A stretch of 64,000 nt of DNA from Symsagittifera roscoffensis (Eukaryota; Xenacoelomorpha; Acoela; Convolutidae), in NCBI RefSeq assembly GCF_963678635.1, contig NC_087062.1, positions 11,822,670-11,886,669 on the forward strand, written 5' to 3'. Of this stretch, positions 20,769 to 30,575 are shown piece after piece. The notes under the pieces were generated by a model. It was given only the letters and a program-made list of their open reading frames with translations, searched no databases and was not told the origin of the DNA. The translations under genes and the position numbers were made by a program. Numbering within the stretch: the first letter of the stretch is position 1; every line of letters starts with the position of its first letter.

Positions 20769-22316
20769 CAGTTTTTGAGGTTTTTACCGGCATTTAATCA
20801 CTGACTGCATGACTCCCAAAAAATGAGTGGTGTGTCTCGCGGAGCATTCAACTGAAGGCGCCCTGAATGGCTGCTGGCACAATTACCTAGCTTTTTGTTC
20901 ATGAAAGTAGCTCGTCCTTCATGTGAAGGTTCATCTCAAATTTCATCACATGGGCTCCGTAGGTTCCCATAGTTCCGCCACTTTTTAGTGTAGAAAATAT
21001 GTTCTCAAAGAATTTTATTGTCATTCGTCATTATTTGTAAAAGTTTTCTTGTGTAAAGATGTTCAGTTTTGCTTTAATACGTTTCAAAATGACGGAAAGC
21101 TCTCATCAGATCAAATTTTAACTTCAAATTCAACGGCTTCATTTTGTTCCTCTGGGACAATTAATAATAGCAATTTTTTTCCGAACTGCTGGTCTTTTTA
21201 TTAGGAGTATAAATTTTTGGTAGCTTTAAGAAATAATTATGAATTTATCTGTGAATGAAACGAATTCAAAATTTCGAAAATTAGGATTTTTTGAGGAGCA
21301 AGCACTTTTCAGAATTTTAATTTTATCGGGAATAGGAATTATTGCAAATTTTGAGTGACTTAGCAATACACGTGATAAAAACTGCAAACAATCTGAAACT
21401 ATTTGAAGCTATTGAGCTCGCTGTAAATCTCCGCCAATCAGATTGCTAGAAAATAATGCTACCGACGAGATGTGATGGCTTACAACTGAATTTACAGCGA
21501 CGGACGGCGGTCTCTTAACAGATAGAGCGTTTACAGGATAAATGTAATTTCTATTCGTGAAAATTTTCATATTTTGTCAGTTAAAACTGCGACAAATAGA
21601 TTTTACCCGAACAAAGCCTCAATAAAAATACTGTCAAGCTCATGTCTCTCACTGATCAATGAGAAAATTTTCAAATGTTTGGTGAAATCTGTTTACTCAA
21701 CTTGTTAATCTATTGTGCTTTGTTTTTTTTTTGCTATGATTCAATGAAAGGAGTGTCAATAACATTTTTTTGATCTGTATAAATTTCAACTCGCAGAGAA
21801 AGCAGTTGTTTTCCATTCCTCCAATTGAATTTGTTAAAACGTAGCTCCCAATGCGTTGTGTGAAGCGTCCGTATTCAATCTCGTTTCTTTTTTGATGTCG
21901 AAATGACATTATCTGTGAAATTTTACTATTTCGGATCTCAGCTTTTGAATGCAACTGAGTGGTTGTTTTCCCAGACATACTTCGATAATTAGTTTAGTTT
22001 GTTTAGCAGAGGTTCGAGTGAGGAACTCAGAGTTGAAATGTTCGAGTCAACTGTTTTGTATTGTCTTATCAAATCGAGAAATGAGCAAAATTCTTGAATC
22101 GAGAAATGAGCAAAGTTCGAGAAATGAGCAAAAATTTTTTCGGTATTGGGAGTTTGTTTGAATCTGCTTCACCGACCTGTGGCCGTACTCCGGCTTCAGA
22201 AATTTTGAATATCAATCATTACAATTTTTGGAAAATAAGCACATTTTCCCCACTTCCTTGTCATGTTATTTTGTCTAGGACTGAAAGAATTCGATGCACA
22301 ATTGATCAGTTAGCCT
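20769..22316. other. No recognisable gene
   Basis: AT-rich DNA between the two copies of the unrecognised family. No ORF shows a domain I know. A short array of AATCGAGAAATGAGCAAA-like words (22070-22135) is repeated three times. Confidence 0.4.
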
Positions 22317-23100
22317 TCGGGGACTTGTCGATATTGATTGGGTCGAAATATGTTCCTCAATTGTCCGATGGTCCATGTAGAAAAAATTGTGGACTGTAGA
22401 CCGTTGGTTCACTTGGAAAAGCAGAATCAAAATGAGTAATTATATCCCACCAGAAAAACTCGAATCAAATTTACGATCTGCAATTGTCCTGGTTGTGGCA
22501 GATGGTAATACTTTTGTTCAAAAAGTCGTCAAAATAAACGCCGAAAAACCCATCCCAAAAATTAAGGTCTAATGAGGAGAAGAACTTGAAGTTTTCTGGG
22601 GCGATTCGGGAACTAAGACTGTTTCCGTTGGTAACCGAGTGGCGCCAGAGGTTGTGGCAGTTCTGCTTAATCTAGTAGTTATCCGTTGACAAACTTCTCC
22701 TATAATTGCCAGATCCGTTTTTTTTAATGCGACCGTTCTCGAGCGTAACTGTATGATCGGACGAGTAGATGATGGACATTCTGACGAGTTTAAAGTAGGG
22801 GTCTCATTTATCCGATTATAAGCTTTTCAGTAAAAATTTCCTCCTGAGGTGAATTTCTTTGATGACCTGCGAAATGATTGGTTTCTTGTATGAGGGAGCC
22901 GCGGTTATTTGTGGTGATCGTGGCCAAAAGAATGCTGTCCTTTGATTCTGTTGTAGGACTCATTTCCGACTCATTTCCGTTTTTTCCCTAAGGGACATCA
23001 AAGGATATCAGCTTTTTCCATCCGGTGTTAGCGGTCCAGTTGAAGTGTTTCTCAGGCAGGCGATATATGGTTGTTTATCTCCCAGCTTATCCAGTGTCCA
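22317..23100 (-). pseudogene. Unrecognised multi-exon gene, copy B (diverged, partial)
   Basis: Colinear with copy A: 22317-22480 matches one 193-bp unit; 22430-22690 matches the SVTNGNSL/WDGF block; 22830-23090 matches the LIQE/GWK block. Here the HNLWRHSVTNGNSL segment and FWDGFFGVYFDDFLNK stay in one frame, unlike copy A. There is an in-frame TAG a few codons upstream of NLWRHS, and stops interrupt the GWKKLISF block. The two copies differ by many substitutions, so the duplication is old compared with the 193-bp triplication. No known family recognised. Confidence 0.45.
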
Positions 23101-23426
23101 TCATATTCATGATCTCTAATCCGTTCTCATCATATTTTGTACTTACGCTTACAGCCGAATTATCGTCATCTTGGCTTTGTCTCTTCCCTTTTCTAGCGTT
23201 TATCACTCTGCAGTTTTTCTGAATTTCGCTACAGCAATTTTCCTGCGGGACGCTTTTACAATTTTTCTTATGCACAATATCATTTACAGTCTCACAGTGG
23301 GCCGCTTTTTCTTGATATAATTAATCTTGCGAAGTGTCCTCCTTTCTAAATACAAATTTCGCAAAAAAATTCCTTCGCTGGGCAGACGTTCAGGTGTCAC
23401 CTCGTTAATGCGCTCCCATATTTCAT

Positions 23427-23643
23427 TCATGAATTACTTTTTTCCATGTTTGGGCTCGTTTCTTTCCATAAACTAATACTTACATTGAAAAACGGAAGAG
23501 TCGTACCGTTTGTCAAAATTCTCGCCATGCTCCAAACTTTAGTGGTTAAATTAGCCCTTCTCATCAATGAGCGCCTGACTCGAAGCTTCCGATGGAATGA
23601 TGGTTGCCGACAATAATTTTCGTTGTTTTTCACTGTTTCTCAA
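23427..23643 (-). pseudogene. Left part of duplicated unit C, interrupted by the BEL insertion
   Basis: The minus-strand block RRANLTTKVWSMARILTNGT and the flanking DNA (23430-23615) match 34930-35115 closely, for example in the run around GATGGAATGATGGTTGCCGAC. The similarity continues on the far side of the BEL/Pao element, at about 32750. Unit C was therefore split by that insertion. The protein is not recognised. Confidence 0.5.
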
Positions 23644-24038
23644 TGTTCAAGATTGAAACTAAAATGAAAGCGTATCAAGACCAGCTAGTCTAGCGGTAAC
23701 GTACTTGACCTGAAACCGAAAGGTCGCCGATTCGAATCCCGGTCATTCCAAAAATTTTACTACTAAAAAATTTGGAATACACTTGATTTGAACCGGATAA
23801 AAAATGTTCCTAAGTCAAACTTGTTTTTAAATGATGTTCTGGACTTGAACTTAATTAGACTTTGGCCAGAATTGACTTCTAACTTCTGGCAAGCGAGAAA
23901 ATCCCCACTTATTGGCAAAAGTAGTGGCAATAAAGTCGCTTTGGATTTCGATTTCGTTTAAAACTTCATAATTTTGTTCCGAAACAGATATTATTCCGTT
24001 GTTTCCTCTTAATGATTTTCGATAATTTTTGAAGGAAA

Positions 24039-24094
<56 letters not shown>

Positions 24095-24188
24095 AACAAT
24101 CGTTTTCTCAATCGAGATACATACAGCCAATCTACAGACGGACGATATACTCGACCGAACCACCACAGACCGAACACAGGTGGAAACA
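23644..24188 (+). repeat. 5' LTR of the BEL/Pao element
   Basis: 545 bp, TG...CA. It contains a Pol III A-box-like TAGTCTAGCGG and a B-box-like GATTCGAATCC about 45 bp later (about 23685-23750), and a (TA)n run of about 23 units at 24046-24092. The same run in the 3' LTR has about 5 units, which explains most of the length difference (545 against 504 bp). Confidence 0.93.
24046..24092. repeat. (TA)n microsatellite in the 5' LTR
   Basis: About 23 TA units following an A-run, expanded relative to the 3' LTR at about 32587-32596. Translations made of alternating Ile/Tyr across it are artefacts. Confidence 0.95.
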
Positions 24189-24206
24189 TGGTCCGCCGAC
24201 AATCGA
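24189..24206 (+). promoter_or_regulatory. Probable primer-binding site of the BEL/Pao element
   Basis: TGGTCCGCCGACAATCG directly follows the last base of the 5' LTR and starts TGG, as expected for pairing with a tRNA ending in CCA. The priming tRNA was not identified. Confidence 0.55.
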
Positions 24207-25017
24207 CGACAAACCAGACGAAACCCTTAACGACTCAGTTTTTTGTGAGTGAGAAGTACCTCAGTGAAAGGTGATTGTGCAATTTCACGAAGATGTATGC
24301 AGACAGCTACTTGCAAGTGAGACAGGAATCCCCCAACCGTTTTTGATGGCCGAAGTTGACAAAAAAAAATATTGTAAGACGTAACTTTTCAGTTTAGTTT
24401 CTTCATAAACCAGAGCTATAATTGTTGTACGATCCTTTAAAGTTTTTTATTGTGACCCATCAAATCCATTCAGTGTGCTAAAATGTTGATTTCATTGTGT
24501 TTACCGTGCTTTTGCCAATAGTCTAACCCGAATACCCCACCCAGAAAACCCGAAATCCAAAAAAAAAATCGAAAATCGAAAAAATTTGACTAAAAGTTAA
24601 AATTTTGGTTTCATTTGCTAGTTTATAGTTAGTAGTCGAAAACTCAAACCCGAACCCACCGTTCCGACCCGTTAGAAAAAAAAAAATTGTGAAAATTTTT
24701 GAGAAAATTTTCGCAAAAAATTGAAAAATCCGAAATCGACCCCAAATTGTCTAATTTCGGTACCAAACTGACGTAGACGATAAGAAGAAAAAAAATTTCG
24801 AAAAAAAAAAAATTCTCATTTTTTTTGCGAAGAAAAAAACAGCCCGGCAAACGTAAGCACTGCAAAATTACGCAGTGTACAGACCCCTTAGCACTATATC
24901 AAGTCAATCCCTTTGAGTTTTTGCAACTCCGGTTGTTTCTGAGCAGGTGTGAGATTCTCAAAATCCGGTTGACTTGATTCCCCCCCGATTTTTTTATCGT
25001 GCCGAATGCCGTCGTAA
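24207..25017 (+). other. Untranslated leader of the BEL/Pao element
   Basis: About 0.8 kb without an ORF, A-rich and with long homopolymers. At 24921-24952 it carries TTGCAACTCCGG followed by TTTCTGAGCAGGTGTGA, a motif that recurs at 25703-25733 before gag. Confidence 0.5.
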
Positions 25018-25461
25018 ATGTGTATATTAGCCGCTAGCTCGCTCCCTCGTGCTCATAAAACGCTACGTATAGCCGAGCAAAACCGTATATCGCAATACTG
25101 TTATGCCCTTGGTGGTTTAAGTCTCAACCACAAGTACCAATCAAAACGTGCCAAAACTTTTTTAGACGGCAAATTAGCCCATAGAAATGATATAATAATC
25201 TGGCACGACCTGATCAACAATTCAATCAGCAAGCACAATAGTAACAACGATACAGCACTCACGGAATTCGAACTGCGCAACATTCTGCTTTATTACAAAA
25301 GTAATATTGCGGGCGTTTTAGTTTTAAGCGTGACTGGCGACTTAATCTCTAAGCGTAAGCAGAAAGACACTCGCTTACTCCGTCAGTACTTCCAAATTCA
25401 CCACGAAACTGACCTTGAACTAAAGTCTTTCTCGATAGTCCGAAGTAATACGGCAAACTGA
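25018..25461 (+). CDS. Extra ORF upstream of gag in the BEL/Pao element, function unknown
   Basis: A 147-residue ORF with ATG at 25018, lying between the 5' LTR and gag. It reads like a real protein: a basic N-terminal half (SKRAKTFLDGKLAHRND), then IIIWHDLINNSISKHNSNND, ELRNILLYYKSNIAGVLVLS, and DLISKRKQKDTRLLRQYF. The W-H-D-x-I-N-N block next to a predicted hydrophobic strand vaguely recalls SGNH/GDSL-type hydrolase blocks. That is only a resemblance, and no catalytic set can be assigned. BEL/Pao elements normally start with gag, so an extra 5' ORF is unusual. It is intact while gag and pol are broken. Alternatively it could be a captured host fragment. Confidence 0.55.
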   Translation: MCILAASSLPRAHKTLRIAEQNRISQYCYALGGLSLNHKYQSKRAKTFLDGKLAHRNDIIIWHDLINNSISKHNSNNDTALTEFELRNILLYYKSNIAGVLVLSVTGDLISKRKQKDTRLLRQYFQIHHETDLELKSFSIVRSNTAN

Positions 25462-25816
25462 AGATAAATAAAGAACAAAAAAAAGCGACCCTCTCAAAAA
25501 AAGCGTCGTGCCGAACGCAACCGCCGCCTAGCTATCGAATCTGCAGCAAAGAACTTTTGATATTCTTTGTAGTGTCAATGTATTTCAATTTGTAATTTAA
25601 CTCTAAATTACTGTTTTCCTTTTTTTTTTATTTCCGCTCGCTCTAAATCGTAAAGGTGAACTTCCCCACCCCCCTTTGTGAAGTAAAGTGTGACGTTCTT
25701 TATTGCAAATCCGGTTTTTCTGAGCAGGTGTGAAGAGTGACATCACACTTGACTTTTTAATCCCCTTTTTTCGATAGTTCACAACCGCCCGCTTTTCCTT
25801 TATTTAAAGCTAAGTC

Positions 25817-28159
25817 ATGACAGACAAGCAAGCTCAGAAGCTGTCTAGGTGTTTTGACGGACGTTGGAAATATGAGGAGGAATTTTATAGGCTCTATTCA
25901 GATCTGAAAGACTCACTCTTAGCAAATATAAGGACAGTCAAAGTTGAAAGGTCTATCCAGCAGTGCCAAATAGCAATAAAAAACGCAATAAGGAAAAACG
26001 ACGACCTTCGCATTCTTGCTCAAAAAACGCTAGAACCTAGCAGTGCTCTCGCTGATCTTGACACTTGGTTGATCAGCATTACTTGCCCTCGAGATGAAAT
26101 GCTGGAATTGTCAATTAGGCACTTGGAAATGGCGAAAACTTTGTTTCCAGAGACTGAAAATGCTGACCCGCAAGCATCGCGAGCTGCTTCAACTGTCAGC
26201 CGGTCCACCCGATATAGTTCCCTGCACTCTAGAGCGTCTTCAATGACTTCCAGTCAGCGCAAACATGAACTCGAAATAGCAAAACTGCGACGTCTTGAAA
26301 TCAAGCGACAAAATGAAACAGGTGTCCGCCTAAAAGAAAAAGAAAACGATTTGGCTCTTGAGACACTTGTTGAGGAGAACAAACGAAAGCTCAATGAGGC
26401 CAAATTAGTTGAAACAGAATTAATGGATGATGATTCGGACATTGATACTGACATCAATAAAATCGCTCTGCCTTCGAGTAGAACACAACAAGTTGTCGCT
26501 GAAGCCCGAACAGAAGATTGGGTAGATGAAGCACTCGATACACATTCGTCGGAACTTGCATCAACAATAACCATTGTTCCCCGACAAGAACCTCAACCTC
26601 CGGGAATCGCCAATTTGGTTTCTTCGTCTCTACTACCAAGCACGGTTGATCTAATAAACGTCCACCTTTTTCCATCCAGTAGCAACCCAAGCGTTTGCCT
26701 ACCATTACAATCGGTGGTATCATCTACCGTTCATAATTTGAAGATTCCTTCTCAACCTCTCCCACCGCCGCCACCACTACCCCCGCCCCCGTCCTCGCCC
26801 CCGCTTCCTTTCATTCCACGTATGCCAGCAGCAATGGTCCCCCACATTACATGCTTCTGTCCCAATTAATACAACAGTCAATACGGCAACCCAGCCAGTG
26901 AACCTGGTTCCTATTACTGCTCCACCAGCGAGTATTAATAACTCAACTCGTGTTTCAACAAATCAACCATCCTTCAACCATCCACATCCAGTTCGTTATA
27001 TACCCAATATGAATACCTGGCACCTCCAACCACCGCGCCATTTACCGCATCAGATTCTACAGTACCCCAGGCGTTAAATACCGTTCAAACTGTCACACCA
27101 ATAGTGCAACCACCACTTTCACAATACCCGTGCACTGTTGGAGGGACAGTGTTTTACAATAACCAAGCGCAAGTGTCAACACAGCAGTTGTCTCAAGTCC
27201 CCAGCTATCCACATAGTGCCTTAGCTTATCCGACATCATTTGTTCCTCAGCCACACAATTTCGCTTCAACCTCAGTTCAACCACCACCTAATGCAGTAAC
27301 CCTTGAAGATTTAAAGGAAATACTAACTTTCAACCGTAAGGATCCATTACCACCGTGGAACCTTAGGAAATACGGTGGCTGTCCACTTCAGTGGTTTGAA
27401 TGGATTGGACAATTCCGAAGTGCTGTGGACTCTCAAAACTTGTCAGATGATGTTAAGCTGCACTACCTGAAATCATTAGTCAAAGATAAAGCTGAGACTG
27501 CTATAGCTGAGTTTGCCTATAGTGGTACGATGTACAAAGACGCTCTCATGAAACTTGAGAGAAAATTTGGCCAACCTCAAATAATAATACGTGCATATCT
27601 GGACAAACTTTATAATTCACCGCCCGTTAAGATGCATAGTTCCGACAGCATCATAAGTTTTGCATCCATGATAGCAAGCATAGTTGGAGTGTTCAAATCT
27701 TTACATTACAACGCAGACCTTGAAAGTGCAACACTTCTCGATAAAGCAATAGAGAAGCTCCCACCTAATTTGAAAGAGTCTTGGTCGTTCCACACCGTAA
27801 AACGGAGTTTGTATGCTCCGTCTTTAATTGATTTCAATCATTGGCTGGAGGATAAAGCTGAAGCGCAAGAACGTATGCGTCCTTCATCAAATTACAATAG
27901 AAATCAAGATAATTCGGTTCGGACAAAAACCAATGTTAAAATGTTTGCCGCAAACTCGCAAGCTAAGTTTGACGCAAATATTCAATATAGTCCATGTTTA
28001 GTTTGTAAAGGCAAGCATTCAATTTATAAATGTAGCGTTTTTAAAGAAAAAACTCCAACACAGCGTGCTAAATTTTGCGCTGAAAATAAGCTTTGTTTTT
28101 CTTGTTTTCAAGGAAATCACATGTTTAGGAAATGTCCCAAGCCCAAAACTTGTCCTTAA
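25817..28159 (+). CDS. gag: Gag of the BEL/Pao element, frameshifted
   Basis: The start MTDKQAQKLS at 25817 opens an N-terminal region with a coiled-coil (ELEIAKLRRLEIKRQNE), followed by a Pro-rich stretch (PPPPPLPPPP). A frameshift near 26840 and a second near 27050 interrupt the low-complexity linker. The frame is regained before the capsid-like domain (YGGCPLQWFEWIGQFRSAVD). Pao-type zinc knuckles follow: CLVCKGKHSIYKCSVF, CFSCFQGNHMFRKC, then CP, stop, and PQCKSTHN. The TAA at 28157-28159 therefore falls inside the third cysteine motif. Gag would package the RNA. The family is clear from the knuckles and the capsid block; this copy cannot make one continuous Gag. Confidence 0.85.
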
Positions 28160-28858
28160 CCACAGTGCAAGAGCACTCATAATGTGTTACTGCACGGCGC
28201 AGAACGCGTTTTCCCTACAAATAACCAATCTGGTTATGCACCGCACACAACTGCAGCCAATCCCGCAGTTCAAACTCCATTTAGACCCACGACGCAAAAC
28301 AATATTTGTGGGACATCCCTTATGAATCTAAAAGGACTGATGCCACTTATAAATCTCACAATATCATCAAATGACTCTGAAACCACCGCACTTGTGTTAT
28401 GTGACACAGCTTGCAGTCACTCTTGTATTTCACCTGAACTCGCTCGCAGACTCAATCTGACAGGTAGGAAAGTTGATTTGACTGTCAATGGTGTCAATTG
28501 TTCCGAAGATATTACTTCAGAACAAGTTGATTTGAACGTTTCTTCTGAATTTGATCCAGATATTTCGTTCACCGTTTGTGCATATGTAAAAAACAACATT
28601 TACATAGGTTCAGATATAATTAACGTTCGTAGGTTGCAAGAGAAATACTCTCACTTGGAACCAATTGATTCAGTCGAATTTCGGTACGCTGATGTCGAAA
28701 TGATTTTAGGTCAAGATGTTTATGAGTACATTTGTCCTCTGGAATACTGCCAGGATAAAAGCCAAAAATCACCTTTCGCCGTTCGCCTTCCAATTGGATG
28801 GGTCTTAAGTGGTCCACTCCCTGCCTCCACCGGCCTGATCTCAACATGCTTGCATTGA
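28160..28858 (+). CDS. Aspartic protease region of the BEL/Pao element
   Basis: This is in the same frame as the end of gag after the TAA. It continues the third knuckle (CKSTHNVLLH) and then a retropepsin-like domain with VLCDTACSHSCISPELARRL, where DTACS takes the place of the usual DT/SG-S/T catalytic triplet, as in other Pao proteases. It ends in the conserved stretch LPIGWVLSGPLP before a frameshift near 28840. It would process the polyprotein. The next frame continues directly with ACIEDVSLVEQVKSWYELE. Confidence 0.8.
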   Translation, partial: PQCKSTHNVLLHGAERVFPTNNQSGYAPHTTAANPAVQTPFRPTTQNNICGTSLMNLKGLMPLINLTISSNDSETTALVLCDTACSHSCISPELARRLNLTGRKVDLTVNGVNCSEDITSEQVDLNVSSEFDPDISFTVCAYVKNNIYIGSDIINVRRLQEKYSHLEPIDSVEFRYADVEMILGQDVYEYICPLEYCQDKSQKSPFAVRLPIGWVLSGPLPASTGLISTCLH

Positions 28859-30575
28859 AGATGTAAGTTTGGTAGAGCAGGTCAAATCTTGGTACGAACT
28901 TGAATCATACGGTACGTATAAACGAGCAGATGCCCGATCGTCAGACGATAAAAGGGCGAATAAAATTTTAGAAGCATCAACTATACATGATGGTGATAGA
29001 TACGCTGTTGGGATGCTTTGGGCCGAATACCACTCACAGTTGCCCAACAACTACTACTCCGCCTTAGCACAACTTAAATCTATGGAAAAACGTTTAGACA
29101 AAGACACAAACCTCAGGGCTTTATACGCAAAAAACATTCAAGAAGATTTTGACAAAGGTTACGTCATCGAAGTGAATACACATGACTGCACAAATCGTTC
29201 CGCTAGGGAATGGTATCTTCCTCATCACCCCGTGATTAATCCAAATAAACCCGGAAAAGTCCGCCGCGTCCTAAATGGTGCAGCCAAATTTCATGGATCG
29301 TCACTTAATAAAGCTCTTTTGGTTGGCCCAGATTTGCTTCAGAATCTGCTGGCCGTCCTAATGAGATTCCGTCAACATCAACATGCAGTATCAGCTGATA
29401 TTGAAGGCATGTTCCTTCAGGTTGGTGTTCTCCCAATCGACCAACCGTCACTTCGTTTTCTGTGGCGGGCGGATCCCACAACCGATGTGGTAACGTATCA
29501 ATACACGCGACACATTTTCGGAGCTCGTGACTCGCCCACATGTGCTAATTTTGCTCTTCGAAAGACAGCTCGCGACAATCAAGTTTTGTTCCCCGACGCA
29601 GCGTCAGCCGTGTTGCAAAAATTCTATATGGACGATTATCTTGATTCGTTTCCCGAAACTGAACAGGCATTAAAATTAAGTAAGGACCTTGTAGAACTAC
29701 TTAAGTTAGGAGGATTTAAGTTGGCAAAATTCGTGAGCAATGTCAAAGAGATTCAGAAAAAGTTATGTACGTCAAGCGACAATTTAAGTCAAGTTAAGGA
29801 GATTCTAAGTAGTGAAGGTCAAGAATCGCATGTTCTAGGTTCGAAATGGGAACACGTTCTCGATACATTGGTAGTTAGTCGAGGTGTAAACAGAGAACTG
29901 AAGGATACTGTTACCCAACGTACAGTTCTAAGTTTTGTCTCTTCAGTTTTCGACCGTATTGGGTTAGTCGCTCCGTACACTGTCAGAGCCCGACTACTTC
30001 TTAAAGAGATTTGGAGAATCAGTGGTCAACAATGGGATAACCCACTTCCTTTGGACTTGAATGCCAAATTCCTCGAATGGCGGTCTGGTCTACCCATCCT
30101 GGGTCAACTGATCATACCGAGATGCTACTTTCCATCCGCAGTTGACAAAATTGAACTCCACATGTTTGGTGACAGTTCACAGGAAGTCTTCTGTGCAGTT
30201 GTATTTCTCCGTGCGCGGATTATTGATACACATGAGACAAAACTCGCCTTCATTTTGGGTACAGCCCGCGTAGCGCCAATGAAGGCTATTTCCATCCCAA
30301 AATTAGAGCTGCAAGCTTCTTTGCTTGCTACACGCCTCAAAATAGATATCATGAAAGCACTTTCGATCCCTATAAATGATGTCTTTATGTGGACTGACAG
30401 TACAACTGTGCTACAATGGCTCCATTCGACTGCAAAGCAGCCAGTATTCGTCGCTAATCGAGTAGGCGAAATATTGGAAGTTACCACTGTCGACGAATGG
30501 TATCACGTAGATACTGAAAACAACCAAGCTGATACTCGAGGTATTGCCGCTGAAGCCTTGAAGGACAGCAGCTGA
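28840..30575 (+). CDS. pol: Reverse transcriptase and RNase H of the BEL/Pao element
   Basis: About 570 residues in one frame. RT blocks: VRRVLNGAAKFHGSSLNKAL, SADIEGMFLQVGV, HIFGARDSPTCANFAL, and the catalytic YMDDYLDSF. The Pao-specific region follows (LSFVSSVFDRIGLVAPYTVR). RNase H-like: HMFGDSSQEVF, IPKLELQASLLATRL, MWTDSTTVLQWL and NNQADTRG. The frame opens after a frameshift near 28840 and ends at TGA 30573-30575, but the protein continues in another frame (GPSFLRTSDWPF), so a further frameshift lies near 30575. Confidence 0.93.

Noticed and set aside
22430-22600. Conserved TGA after a hydrophobic stretch (FGMGFSAFILTTF) in both family copies, considered as a transmembrane segment with recoding
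   Set aside because: The neighbouring frame (WDGFFGVYFDDFLNK) is better conserved and protein-like, so the TGA frame is a shadow.
23685-23755. Functional tRNA gene in the LTR
   Set aside because: Box-like words are present, but the acceptor and anticodon stems do not form a convincing cloverleaf; kept only as a finding.
24029-24274. ORFs of alternating Ile/Tyr across the (TA)n run
   Set aside because: Artefact of the dinucleotide repeat in the LTR.
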